This document shows, piece after piece, positions 18,837-27,207 of a DNA stretch of 64,000 nucleotides; within the stretch, counting starts at the first letter, position 1, and each line of letters starts with the position of its first letter. Source of the DNA: Ardenticatenaceae bacterium (GTDB taxonomy: Bacteria > Chloroflexota > Anaerolineae > Promineifilales > Promineifilaceae); NCBI GenBank assembly GCA_020634455.1, contig JACKBQ010000001.1, positions 248,001 through 312,000 of the forward strand. The letters run 5' to 3'. The position numbers were made by a program, and so were the translations under genes. Under the pieces are notes generated by a model. The model worked only from the letters and a program-made list of their open reading frames with translations, was not told the origin of the DNA and ran no database searches.

Positions 18837-19874
18837 ATGATGAAACGTTTACTGATAATTTTTTTACTACTGGCAACGGCCGTATCCGCCTGCGCCCCGT
18901 CCGAACCAGATGTCATTACGCTGATGACACACGACAGCTTTGCCATCAGCGAAGCAACCATTGCGGCGTTTGAAGCAGAGAATGGCGTCACTTTGGAATT
19001 GTTGCCCTCCGGCGACACTGGCGCGGCGCTGAACCAGGCCATTTTGGCCAAAGAAGCGCCGCTGGCCGACGTCTTTTTTGGGGTAGACAATACCTTTATG
19101 GGGCGGGCCTTGGCCTCTGGCATTTTTCAAGCGTACGATTCGCCATTGCTGGCTGAGATTCCTGATGAATTGAAGCTGGACGCCGAAAATCGCTTGCTGC
19201 CAGTGGATTATGGCGATGTTTGCCTGAACTACGACAAAGCCTGGTTTGCCGAAAATGATCTGCCCTTACCTCAATCTTTGGCCGATTTGACCCAGCCGAT
19301 GTATGCCGATCTGCTGGTGGTGGAAAATCCGGCTACTTCCAGCCCTGGCCTTACCTTTTTACTGGCCACCATCGCCGAGTTTGGCGAGGATGGTTATTTG
19401 GATTTCTGGGCTGCGCTGCGGGCGAACGGTCTGCTGGTGACCAATGGCTGGGAGGAGGCGTACTACGGCAGTTTTAGCGTGGCGAGTGATGGGGAACGGC
19501 CGTTGGTCGTTTCTTACGCCAGCAGTCCCCCCGCCGAGGTCATCTTTGCTGACCCGCCTGTTGCCGAAGCGCCCAGTGCCAGCCTGGTAGCGCCCGGTAT
19601 GTGCTTCCGGCAGATTGAGTTTGTGGGTATTTTGGCCGGAACGGAGAAGCGAGAACTGGCAGAAAAGTTGGTTGATTTTATGCTGGGGCAACTGTTCCAG
19701 GAGGATATGCCGCTGAATATGTTTGTGTATCCTGCCAATGAGAACGCCAGCCTGCCTGATGAGTTTGTGCAGTGGACGCAGGTACCGGAGGAAACGGCCG
19801 TGCTCACCCCGCAAATCATCAACGCCAACCGCGAAAAGTGGATTGAAGCGTGGACGGAAACCGTCCTGCGTTAA
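18837..19874 (+). CDS. thiB: Thiamine ABC transporter substrate-binding lipoprotein
   Basis: 345 residues. Signal peptide with lipobox VSAC (Cys19). Blocks VITLMTHDSFAISEATIAAFEAENGV, APLADVFFGVDNTF and LPVDYGDVCLNYDKAWF are typical of the TbpA/ThiB periplasmic thiamine-binding family. GGGAG precedes the tandem ATG. It is co-directional with thiN under the TPP riboswitch. Odd: the permease (thiP) and ATPase (thiQ) that it needs are not in the window, and the next gene is on the opposite strand. Confidence 0.92.
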   Translation: MMKRLLIIFLLLATAVSACAPSEPDVITLMTHDSFAISEATIAAFEAENGVTLELLPSGDTGAALNQAILAKEAPLADVFFGVDNTFMGRALASGIFQAYDSPLLAEIPDELKLDAENRLLPVDYGDVCLNYDKAWFAENDLPLPQSLADLTQPMYADLLVVENPATSSPGLTFLLATIAEFGEDGYLDFWAALRANGLLVTNGWEEAYYGSFSVASDGERPLVVSYASSPPAEVIFADPPVAEAPSASLVAPGMCFRQIEFVGILAGTEKRELAEKLVDFMLGQLFQEDMPLNMFVYPANENASLPDEFVQWTQVPEETAVLTPQIINANREKWIEAWTETVLR

Positions 19875-19879
19875 AAAAG

Positions 19880-19935
19880 ATTGGACCAATTTGCTACCAT
19901 GCATTAACTGTTGACGAAGAGGAAATTGGTCCAAT
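19880..19935. terminator. Inverted repeat between convergent genes, terminator-like
   Basis: ATTGGACCAATTT (19880-19892) pairs perfectly with AAATTGGTCCAAT (19923-19935) around a 30-base loop. It lies between convergent thiB and the kinase gene. There is no long T tract, so it may act as a bidirectional mRNA end or simply be a repeat. Confidence 0.5.
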
Positions 19936-19963
19936 TTAAGATTTCTGTGGCTAAAAATAAATT

Positions 19964-22018
19964 CTATGGCTCGATGCAGCCGCCGGGGAAGTAATTGTTG
20001 GGGTCCACGTAAACGGTTGCCGTTAGCTCGGTGGCGGTGACATCATCAACAATGCGCAGCGATTGATTATACGCGGCGCAGCGGCGGGCAATCACAAAAT
20101 GGTAGAACGGGCCTTGTCCACGATAGGTAGTTGCCTGTCCACCCGGCAAATCAAACACGAAGACTGTGTAATCACCAGCCTGATTGCTGCCTTCGATGTA
20201 CGGTTGAATGGTGAGCTGGCAGCGCCAATCCATGCCAATGTACTCGCAGTTGCTAATCAAACCAGGTGTCCAGGCTACCTGACCACCACCCGATGCTGCG
20301 GTTGTGGGTGGGGCTGTGGTAGTAGCAGTGGGCACAGGCGTGCTTGTGGTTGGCAAGAAGGCACGGAACTCAAATTCCACCGGTTCGCCAAACGGATCAC
20401 CTTTTTCATTCACTAATTGCCAAACACTTGTGTACGTGCCTGGCTCTTCTGGTGCTTTAAATGGTGCTGTCAGTGTAATTTCTTCATCTGGCATCACTGT
20501 TTCGTCTAAGGGAATTGGATCGCCGTCATACTCAAACGGTTCACCCTCTACATATTCCCAGGTAAAGTCTGGCAGCCAGGGGCAAGAGCCGCTGTTGCGC
20601 AGTTCCCAGGCAGCGGTGAAGCTGAATTGCGTCGTAACAGCGTTGCTCGTAAAGCCGCTGCGCGAGGCGGAAACCAACTCCACGCCGGGTTCGCAGCTGG
20701 TTAAAAACAGCGATGTGGCATTGAGCGTAGCAGTGCTCGTGGCGGTTGCTGAAGGGGTACGAGATGGTGTTGGGGTTTCTGTGGGTTCAGCCTCTCTAGT
20801 GAGATCAATGACAAGCTGCGCCAGATTGGTGGCGGCAATATCTGGCGGCTCGGTATTGGTGGGTTCTGGCGCTGTTGTGCTGGTTGGCGCGGCAGTGTCG
20901 TCTATTTCGGCAACGGCCGAAACTGTGGCGGCGGGGTCTGACGTGGCGTTAAAGACACCACTGGCGGCCAGAATGGCTGCGATGATAGCTAAAGCTACTA
21001 CACCAATGACGGGAAAAAGCCAGGCGGGTCGTTTTTTGCTTTCGGCAGGCGCGGGGGTAGATACGGCCGTTTCCTCTCCTGGCTTCATCACTTCCGTTTT
21101 GGCTGGCGTTGGATGATCCACTGGCTTGGTTGGCAGTGGCAAGGCCCCGACAGGCTTGCTGTGGGTTGAATTTAGGTCCACAGCTCTAAGCGCGGCAGCA
21201 AACTCCCCGGCCGATTGGAACCGCTCATCTGGCGATTTGGCCATCGCCTTCAAAACAACTTCCTGCAAGCCCCAGGGAATACCAGGAATGATGGTGTCTG
21301 GCAGCGGCGTGGGACTGTTGACATGCTTCATTACGACGGCCAAAGGCGTATCCGCGTCAAAGGGCAGAATGCCAGTCACCATCTGGAACAGCATGACACC
21401 CAATGAGTAAATATCTACTCGGTGGTCGCCAGAGTGACCCAGCGCCTGCTCCGGGGCCATGTAGGCTGGTGTGCCAATAAGCGCACCTGTGGCCGTATAA
21501 GCCATAGATTGGTTGCCCAATAACTTCACAATGCCAAAGTCAGTCAGGACGGCGCGACCGGTATCTTCATTGAGCATGATGTTGGCCGGTTTGATGTCTC
21601 TGTGCACCATTTCGCGACGGTGGGCGTAGGCGAGCGCATCGGCAATTTCGGCCATCATTTTGACCACGTCGGCTAATGGGAGCCGTTCGCCCTGGCGCCC
21701 CAACTCTTCAAGGCGCTCTTTGAGGGTGCCACCCCGAATGTATTCCATCACCAGGTAATAGCTGTTTTCCCCGTAAACGTCGAAGTCGTAGACGCCCACG
21801 ATGTTTGGGTGGTTAAGCGCAGCCATGGCTCGTGCTTCGCGCTGGAATCGGTTCAAAAAATCCTGATCGGAAATCAGGAAGGCGTGCATTAGTTTGATGG
21901 CAACAAACCGGTCGAGGTTTTCTTGATACCCTTTGTATACCTCGGCCATCCCACCCGTGCCTAGCTTTTCCTTGATGAGATATTTGCCGATTTTTTTGCC
22001 GCTTAACGTATCGCTCAT
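19964..22018 (-). CDS. Membrane Ser/Thr protein kinase with NBR1-type Ig-like domain
   Basis: 684 residues. Kinase domain about 12-275: glycine loop LGTGGMAEVYKG, Lys42 (VAIKLM), HRDIKPAN (Asp141), DFG at 160-162, APEQ. A Pro/Ser-rich stretch leads to one membrane segment (about 333-358, LFPVIGVVALAIIAAILAA), then Thr-rich linker, then about 460-570 an Ig-like domain of the next-to-BRCA1 type (WELRNSGSCPWLPDFTWEY, VMPDEEITLTAPFKAPEEPGTY), and a C-terminal beta domain with paired cysteines. The Hanks-type PknB-like kinase faces the cytoplasm and the Ig-like part would sense outside. No cognate phosphatase is adjacent. No clear ribosome-binding site. Confidence 0.93.
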   Translation of the reverse strand: MSDTLSGKKIGKYLIKEKLGTGGMAEVYKGYQENLDRFVAIKLMHAFLISDQDFLNRFQREARAMAALNHPNIVGVYDFDVYGENSYYLVMEYIRGGTLKERLEELGRQGERLPLADVVKMMAEIADALAYAHRREMVHRDIKPANIMLNEDTGRAVLTDFGIVKLLGNQSMAYTATGALIGTPAYMAPEQALGHSGDHRVDIYSLGVMLFQMVTGILPFDADTPLAVVMKHVNSPTPLPDTIIPGIPWGLQEVVLKAMAKSPDERFQSAGEFAAALRAVDLNSTHSKPVGALPLPTKPVDHPTPAKTEVMKPGEETAVSTPAPAESKKRPAWLFPVIGVVALAIIAAILAASGVFNATSDPAATVSAVAEIDDTAAPTSTTAPEPTNTEPPDIAATNLAQLVIDLTREAEPTETPTPSRTPSATATSTATLNATSLFLTSCEPGVELVSASRSGFTSNAVTTQFSFTAAWELRNSGSCPWLPDFTWEYVEGEPFEYDGDPIPLDETVMPDEEITLTAPFKAPEEPGTYTSVWQLVNEKGDPFGEPVEFEFRAFLPTTSTPVPTATTTAPPTTAASGGGQVAWTPGLISNCEYIGMDWRCQLTIQPYIEGSNQAGDYTVFVFDLPGGQATTYRGQGPFYHFVIARRCAAYNQSLRIVDDVTATELTATVYVDPNNYFPGGCIEP

Positions 22019-22218
22019 GATTTTGGTTTTGTGGCGGGAAAATTGAATGGGATACGGCCGTTTCCCGCAAATGACCTCTTTACTTATGGCAAGTATACCC
22101 AGTTTTGAAATTACTGAAAATGGTATCGCAGTTGTTCCTGCTTACCGGAAAAAACAATCATCCCCCGTTTACCTTCTTGATTCAACATAGGGCACCCGCT
22201 TTTGCAGCTAAGAGACCT

Positions 22219-22248
22219 AAGGAGGCTAACCATATGGTGAAACGATGA
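22219..22248 (+). other. Possible four-codon leader ORF with strong Shine-Dalgarno
   Basis: AAGGAGG (22219-22225) stands eight bases before ATG GTG AAA CGA TGA (22234-22248), encoding only MVKR. It lies in the 296-base gap before the gene at 22315, whose own site (AGGAG, near 22303) is also good. May be a translational leader, a remnant start, or chance. Confidence 0.3.
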
Positions 22249-22314
22249 TCTGACTTGTGGCCTTACGGTGACTTTGTATTGGTAAATAAAAATTTTTGTG
22301 TATAGGAGAAAATC

Positions 22315-23598
22315 ATGTCTGATCAAAAGAAAGCATTAGCCGTTCATGATGAACTGGTGGCGATAAGCTGCCCCCCACGTGAATGGGAACGTGACAACGT
22401 TTGCGATATTTCTATTCTCACCTACCGTTTTACCCTGCGCATCGGCGATATCCCCGTGGAATGTGTTTCCCGCTACCGCGTAGAGCGCTGCACGGAAGAT
22501 TACGTGCTGAGCGATCTGCTGCACTCCACCACGCTGTTCCCTGGCGAAGAAGTATTCATGTCCGTGCGTAACCGCCATACCGTTTCTCGTTTCACCGAAG
22601 ATAAATCATACTCCGCTTCGCAGATTTCCCGATCCTCTGACCGTATCTGGATGGAAACCTACAAAGATTTGGCGACCGATTTTGACCAAAGTACCAGCTC
22701 CAAGCTGACCACCAGTACCCATTCTGACTTTTCGCAGGGTGGTGTGAGCGGTGGCGGCGGCATCAACATCGGCATTGCCAAGATTGGCGCGTCTGGCTCT
22801 TACACCAAGGGCAGCTTCGATGCCAATTCTAGCCAGGAATTTGTGAGCGAACTGCATAACCATCTGCGCTCTTCCTTCCACCAGACCAACCAGGTGGCCC
22901 GCGACTCTTCTTCGGTGAGCCTGACGGAAGTAAACAGCCACCGCGAAGTCACCTCTGAGCAAAACGACGAGCTGAAGGTGAGCACGCGCCGTTTCAAAAA
23001 CATCAACAGATGCCACACAATGACGCACTACTTTTACCAGATTGCCAAACGGCAGCGGGTAACGATTGAGCTCATCGAGCGGACGTGTCGGGCGGTGAAT
23101 GATCAGGCAAATACGGCCGTTGAAATGAAACCGATGTCCCTCTCCCTGGCCGCCAACCAGTTTATCCCCAGCGAACCTAAAGTGGGCACCAGCGACGGCC
23201 CTGGCTTTGTGGCTTTAGCTGCCACCCAGCCCGGTCTGGCCCTCAGCCGCGACCAGCTCACGCTGCAATCGGTGGGCCGCATCTCCGCCGCCATCTTCGA
23301 CCAGGCTGCCAAGGCGCGTGCCGCCGCCGTCGCCAAGGCCGATGCCATCGTAGCCAAACTGCCTGGCTTCGAGCCGTTCGAGCAGGTCTCCATCATCCCC
23401 ACCGAGGCGCTGTACGTGGAAAGCGAACTGGGCGACTGCGCCTTGTGCGAACCGTTTGTCATCGCGCAGCACGAGCTGGAACTGGAGCGGATGAAGCTGG
23501 AAAACGTCAAGCTGCGCCGCGAAATCGAGCTAATGGAGCATTACAAAGATTACCGCTGCTGCGATGATGATCACGAAGACGACGATTCGGACGACTAA
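22315..23598 (+). CDS. Unrecognised large protein with C-terminal coiled coil and acidic tail
   Basis: 427 residues, no signal peptide. About 25-110 looks beta-rich (ILTYRFTLRIGDIPVECVSRYRVERC, SDLLHSTTLFPGEEVFM). About 110-170 is Ser/Thr/Gly-rich. About 175-265 has the block HNHLRSSFHQTNQVARDSSS, VNSHREVTSEQND and NINRCHTMTHYFYQIAKRQ, which I have a sense of seeing in large uncharacterised bacterial proteins but cannot name. About 310-345 is Ala-rich helix; about 385-412 a charged coiled coil (LELERMKLENVKLRREIELME); the tail is RCCDDDHEDDDSDD. The partner gene follows 116 bases later on the same strand and also lacks an export signal. Function unknown. Confidence 0.85.
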   Translation: MSDQKKALAVHDELVAISCPPREWERDNVCDISILTYRFTLRIGDIPVECVSRYRVERCTEDYVLSDLLHSTTLFPGEEVFMSVRNRHTVSRFTEDKSYSASQISRSSDRIWMETYKDLATDFDQSTSSKLTTSTHSDFSQGGVSGGGGINIGIAKIGASGSYTKGSFDANSSQEFVSELHNHLRSSFHQTNQVARDSSSVSLTEVNSHREVTSEQNDELKVSTRRFKNINRCHTMTHYFYQIAKRQRVTIELIERTCRAVNDQANTAVEMKPMSLSLAANQFIPSEPKVGTSDGPGFVALAATQPGLALSRDQLTLQSVGRISAAIFDQAAKARAAAVAKADAIVAKLPGFEPFEQVSIIPTEALYVESELGDCALCEPFVIAQHELELERMKLENVKLRREIELMEHYKDYRCCDDDHEDDDSDD

Positions 23599-23610
23599 AA
23601 GTGATATGTA

Positions 23611-23642
23611 ATTGGTAATTGAGCAATTACTCAATTACCAAT
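23611..23642. repeat. Intergenic hairpin of the TAATTGG family
   Basis: ATTGGTAATTGAG (23611-23623) pairs perfectly with CTCAATTACCAAT (23630-23642) across a six-base loop, between the two unknown large genes. It could end or attenuate the upstream message. Confidence 0.7.
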
Positions 23643-23714
23643 TCCTCAATTACTGTCTTTAAACCTTATTGGAAATCAAAACACGATCTGTATCAAAAAT
23701 TAGGAGATAATCTC

Positions 23715-25784
23715 ATGGCAATTACAATGCAAGGTAACTGGACTGTACAAGTTAAAAGCAAAGCGGCCGCTTTTGCTCAGCGGTTTATTATTCAGGGCAG
23801 CAGCAACGGCAAGGATGGCGTTTATGACGGTGTCACCAGCACTGCCCCGGTTCAGGTGGACGGCGCTCAGTGGACCATCCAGATTCAACACAAGCCGAGC
23901 GGCAAAGGCGCAAACTGGCAACCGTCGGCGATGCGGTTGGGCACGCCGGCCCGCAGCGGTGGCCAAATTATGATGGACGTTTTTTCCAACGACAGCGGTG
24001 GCGATTCTGATTACAACGACCTCGTTTTGACCTGCGGCATGGCAGACACCGCCAGCGAGTACGTGGTGTACGGCAAGGTGCGCAGCTATCATGGGCTGTG
24101 CGGTTTTAATCCATGCTTCCCCTGGCTGGTCATAGACACCTGGCCGCAGCTAAAAGCGCTGCTCAACTACCAGGCAGTCAAAGCTGCGCTTTCGGAGCTG
24201 TACCCGGAGCGATTGCAGCGGCTGGAGAAGTATCGCCACCTGCCACTGGAGGAGCTTGGGCCATTTACGCCGATGATGCTGCCAACGGCCGTTTCTCCTC
24301 AAACCTCCCTTACCCTTCGCCCCGAACTGGCTAGCGTCGCTGCCGCCAACATCCGGTCAGAGGTGTATGTAGATTTGGGCAAGCTGCGCGACAGGCTGAA
24401 GCTGTACTGCTCCGTAAAGGATCAGGCGGGCTTGCTGCTGCGCTTCCAGGAATATGATCGCACGGCTGCCGAACTGGCTGGCGGCCCCTACACGGGCGAG
24501 GGGGATCGGGAAATGCTCGGCCTCACCGTTACTGACGAGGTGGGCAATTACATCTTCCGATTTAGCCGCGACCTGGGTGATTATGTGGATGAATTGGACG
24601 ATCAGGTGGTTGGCGGGCCAGATTTGGCCACCCAGCTTCAGCCAGACTTGCTGGTGCAGGTGATGAGTGGCCCCGGCGAGACGGACGTGCTGTTTGAAAC
24701 TGGTTTGCACGCCAACATCCCTAACCTGCGCCGCATCAACTTGTGCATCCCGGAACATCTGCTGAACACGGGGCCAGCTTGCCAGGGTGGGCGGGCTATT
24801 CAGTCCATTGGCAACATCTGGACGATTTCTGGGGTGGGGAATACGTTTGATGGAGACGGCCGTATCACCGCCACCAACGTCAACGGCCCCAAAATCACCA
24901 AAGGTGCCTGGTACGGCGAGCTAGACATGTTTGCCTGTTTCCTGGCACATCCCGAAGTGACCCACTACACCATTCGCTACTGGCGTCCCGGTGGTGATCC
25001 CAACTACGTGCAAGAAGAGCTAAAGCACATTTTCATCCCACAAATTGGCAATCCCACCAGCCCGCAGCACAAAGTCGGCCCATTCCCTGAAACGTTGAGC
25101 AACGGCACAGGCGTCCCTGCCTACAAAAACATTGAAAGCGATTCCCAGTGGATTGCCACCCATCGGCTGCGTAAAGCCCAGCTCACCAGCAGTCTGTACG
25201 CACCCAACAGCAATCCCGGCACCGTTTACTTCCGCATCGAAGGCTTCAAAGAGGTAGGCGGTAAACTGGTGAAGGTGATTGGGGCAGATGACACCATCCG
25301 GCTGTACATTGATAATCGTCGCATCGAGGGAGACATCGCTTCTGTTTCGCTGGGGGGCAACGCGCCGGGCGAATGCGCCTTGTTTGAACTGCCCACGCCC
25401 AACGCGCCCATCACCCTTCGCTTCCGCGCCGATCATCCTGGTGGTTTTGCCGATGCGTATTCGGTGCAGGTGTATCGCGGCTCCGGTACCCCGGTGCCCG
25501 TTAGCGACCTGACGCCGCCTGCCCAGCCGCTGAACTTGAGTTACAACGAGACGGTTCACGGTAGCGCTTTCTTTGGCACCTTCAACGGGGTTGCGCCCGA
25601 CGGGGCCAATTACGTAGAGGCGGAACTGCAACCGGACAGCGGCGCCTGGCTGCCGGAGGACAAACCATTTTGCGCTTTTGCTTTTGAAATTCACGGCAGC
25701 ACCCGCGCCACCAATGGGTATGGTTTGGCCGGTGGTGGCCGGTTGGATTTGGAACTGGTAGGGATTCAGATGCCGAGCCCGTAA
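23715..25784 (+). CDS. Unrecognised multidomain beta-rich protein with Asp-rich loop
   Basis: 689 residues from the ATG at 23715 (AGGAG at 23702-23706); a frame open from 23619 runs through the hairpin and is rejected. About 1-115: beta domain ending in the acidic loop NDSGGDSDYNDLVLTC, which looks like a calcium-binding DxDxD-type site. About 120-200: GLCGFNPCFPWLVID and a helical stretch. About 215-320: a repeat-like beta domain ending TVTDEVGNYIFRFSRD, similar in pattern to Cna-B or carboxypeptidase-regulatory folds. The rest is beta-rich (THYTIRYWRPGGDPNYV, IRLYIDNRRIEGDI, ITLRFRADHPGGFADAYSVQVYRG). No signal peptide or membrane segment. Paired with the gene at 22315. Function unknown. 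Confidence 0.85.
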   Translation: MAITMQGNWTVQVKSKAAAFAQRFIIQGSSNGKDGVYDGVTSTAPVQVDGAQWTIQIQHKPSGKGANWQPSAMRLGTPARSGGQIMMDVFSNDSGGDSDYNDLVLTCGMADTASEYVVYGKVRSYHGLCGFNPCFPWLVIDTWPQLKALLNYQAVKAALSELYPERLQRLEKYRHLPLEELGPFTPMMLPTAVSPQTSLTLRPELASVAAANIRSEVYVDLGKLRDRLKLYCSVKDQAGLLLRFQEYDRTAAELAGGPYTGEGDREMLGLTVTDEVGNYIFRFSRDLGDYVDELDDQVVGGPDLATQLQPDLLVQVMSGPGETDVLFETGLHANIPNLRRINLCIPEHLLNTGPACQGGRAIQSIGNIWTISGVGNTFDGDGRITATNVNGPKITKGAWYGELDMFACFLAHPEVTHYTIRYWRPGGDPNYVQEELKHIFIPQIGNPTSPQHKVGPFPETLSNGTGVPAYKNIESDSQWIATHRLRKAQLTSSLYAPNSNPGTVYFRIEGFKEVGGKLVKVIGADDTIRLYIDNRRIEGDIASVSLGGNAPGECALFELPTPNAPITLRFRADHPGGFADAYSVQVYRGSGTPVPVSDLTPPAQPLNLSYNETVHGSAFFGTFNGVAPDGANYVEAELQPDSGAWLPEDKPFCAFAFEIHGSTRATNGYGLAGGGRLDLELVGIQMPSP

Positions 25785-25838
25785 GCGGTTATCCGTAAAC
25801 GGTTATCGGTAATCGGTATTTGGTAATTGGTTTTGTAG

Positions 25839-25902
25839 GGGCGAGGCGGTGGCGAATGATGGATGATGTGACGCATCATCTGGCCTAGCCACCGCCTCGC
25901 CC
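25839..25902. repeat. Nested GC-rich cruciform (GGGCGAGGCGGTGGC)
   Basis: GGGCGAGGCGGTGGC (25839-25853) pairs perfectly with GCCACCGCCTCGCCC (25888-25902), enclosing a second perfect stem GATGATG/CATCATC (25862-25868 and 25874-25880). It lies in the convergent gap after the gene ending at 25784; preceding bases 25790-25830 are TAATCGG/TAATTGG-type words. Confidence 0.8.
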
Positions 25903-25951
25903 TGTTTTGCATAAACCAGGGTGGTAATTGGAGATAGATCGTTCTCTTGGT

Positions 25952-26005
25952 GAGGCAATCGGAGAGAAGGCGGTTTGCTAGGTGAAGATTATGACCGATT
26001 GCCTC
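25952..26005. repeat. Second GC-rich inverted repeat (GAGGCAATCGG)
   Basis: GAGGCAATCGG (25952-25962) pairs with CCGATTGCCTC (25995-26005), followed by GCCCCTACGGG, which mirrors GTAGGGGCGAGG of the neighbouring cruciform. The two units together fill most of the gap between the unknown gene and rlmN. Confidence 0.7.
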
Positions 26006-26021
26006 GCCCCTACGGGATGAT

Positions 26022-27080
26022 TTATTGCGCGGCCTTCAACTGCCCGCAGCCAGCGGCAATGTCAATGCCGCGACGCTGGCGGACGGTGCTGGGGATGCCG
26101 TAATCGGCTAAAATGGCCTGGAACTGTTTGACCTGGGGGCGCTGCGTGGGACGGCCGTTATACCCCACAGTCGGATTGAGCGGAATCAGGTTCACATGGC
26201 TGGGCACATCCTGCAACAGTTGACCAAGGGCGTGAGCCTGCTCCGGCGTGTCGTTTTCGCCTTCGATGAGCGTCCACTCGAAAAAGATGTGGCGGTTGAG
26301 CGCCTGGGCGTAGGTGCGGCAGGCGGCGATAAGTACGGCCAGCGGCCAACGGCGGGCGGGGGGCACTAATTTTTGCCGGTCTTCATCGGTGGCTCCATGC
26401 AAACTGACTGCCAGGCGAAACGGCCGTTTCTCCTCCGCCAGTCGCAAAATCTCAGGCACCACCCCCACCGTGCTCACCGTGATGTGTTTGGGCGCAATCG
26501 CCAACCCCTTGGGATGCATGAGAATGTCAATCGCCGCCATTGTGTGGTCATAATTGTGCAGCGGCTCGCCCATGCCCATGAAAACGATGTTGCGCAGCGC
26601 TTCGCCCGTTTCCGCCAGTGTGCGGTTTACAAACAAAATTTGCCCCACAATTTCGCCGGGGGTCAGGTGGCGCGCGAAACCCATCTGCCCGGTGGCGCAA
26701 AAGACGCAGCCCATGGCACAGCCCACCTGCGTACTTACGCAAGCCGTCCAGCGCCCCTTGAACTGCATCAACACGGTCTCAATCGTCTGGCCGTCGGGCA
26801 GCGCCAGCAGAAATTTGCGCGTCAGGCCGTCGCTGCTGTTAATGGCGACTTGCTGGCGCAGCGTGGTGAGCGTGGCCAGCTCCGCCAGTTTTTGCCGTAG
26901 GCCGTCGCGCAGGTGGGAAAGCTGGCTCAACTCAGTCGCGTCGTTTTGGTACAGGCCCAGCCAGATTTGCTCGGCATGGTAAGCGGAATAGCCCCAGGTT
27001 TGGGATACGGCCGTTAATTCCGGCATTGTCAAATCGTGCAAATTGATTGGTTGGGTCTCCGTCAGCGAAATTGGTTGCAT
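26022..27080 (-). CDS. rlmN: 23S rRNA (adenine-2503-C2)-methyltransferase, radical SAM
   Basis: 352 residues from the ATG at 27080; an in-frame TTG at 27152 gives an N-terminus (MPCFFRIGHGLYY) unlike the family. CAMGCVFC holds the CxxxCxxC cysteines of the radical SAM cluster, FMGMGEPLHNYD the SAM-binding GGE-like motif, and the C-terminal AAGCGQL the methylated catalytic cysteine. The enzyme methylates C2 of A2503 in 23S rRNA and of A37 in some tRNAs. A TACAAT box lies seven bases before the ATG with no Shine-Dalgarno, so the message may be leaderless. Stand-alone gene. Confidence 0.95.
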   Translation of the reverse strand: MQPISLTETQPINLHDLTMPELTAVSQTWGYSAYHAEQIWLGLYQNDATELSQLSHLRDGLRQKLAELATLTTLRQQVAINSSDGLTRKFLLALPDGQTIETVLMQFKGRWTACVSTQVGCAMGCVFCATGQMGFARHLTPGEIVGQILFVNRTLAETGEALRNIVFMGMGEPLHNYDHTMAAIDILMHPKGLAIAPKHITVSTVGVVPEILRLAEEKRPFRLAVSLHGATDEDRQKLVPPARRWPLAVLIAACRTYAQALNRHIFFEWTLIEGENDTPEQAHALGQLLQDVPSHVNLIPLNPTVGYNGRPTQRPQVKQFQAILADYGIPSTVRQRRGIDIAAGCGQLKAAQ

Positions 27081-27207
27081 GGGGGGGATTGTAGCCAAAT
27101 CTGTCGGGACTGCGTAGTAGAGACCGTGCCCAATCCTAAAAAAGCAAGGCAACAGATGCGCCGGTAAAGGCTAGTGCTTTTCTGGGTGTCATTGTCCCAG
27201 ACGGTCA

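Noticed and set aside
22140..22300. Possible riboswitch (GEMM or similar) before the unknown gene pair
   Set aside because: Some GCCTAA/CCTAAGG-like words, but the conserved aptamer blocks are not in the right order; not claimed.
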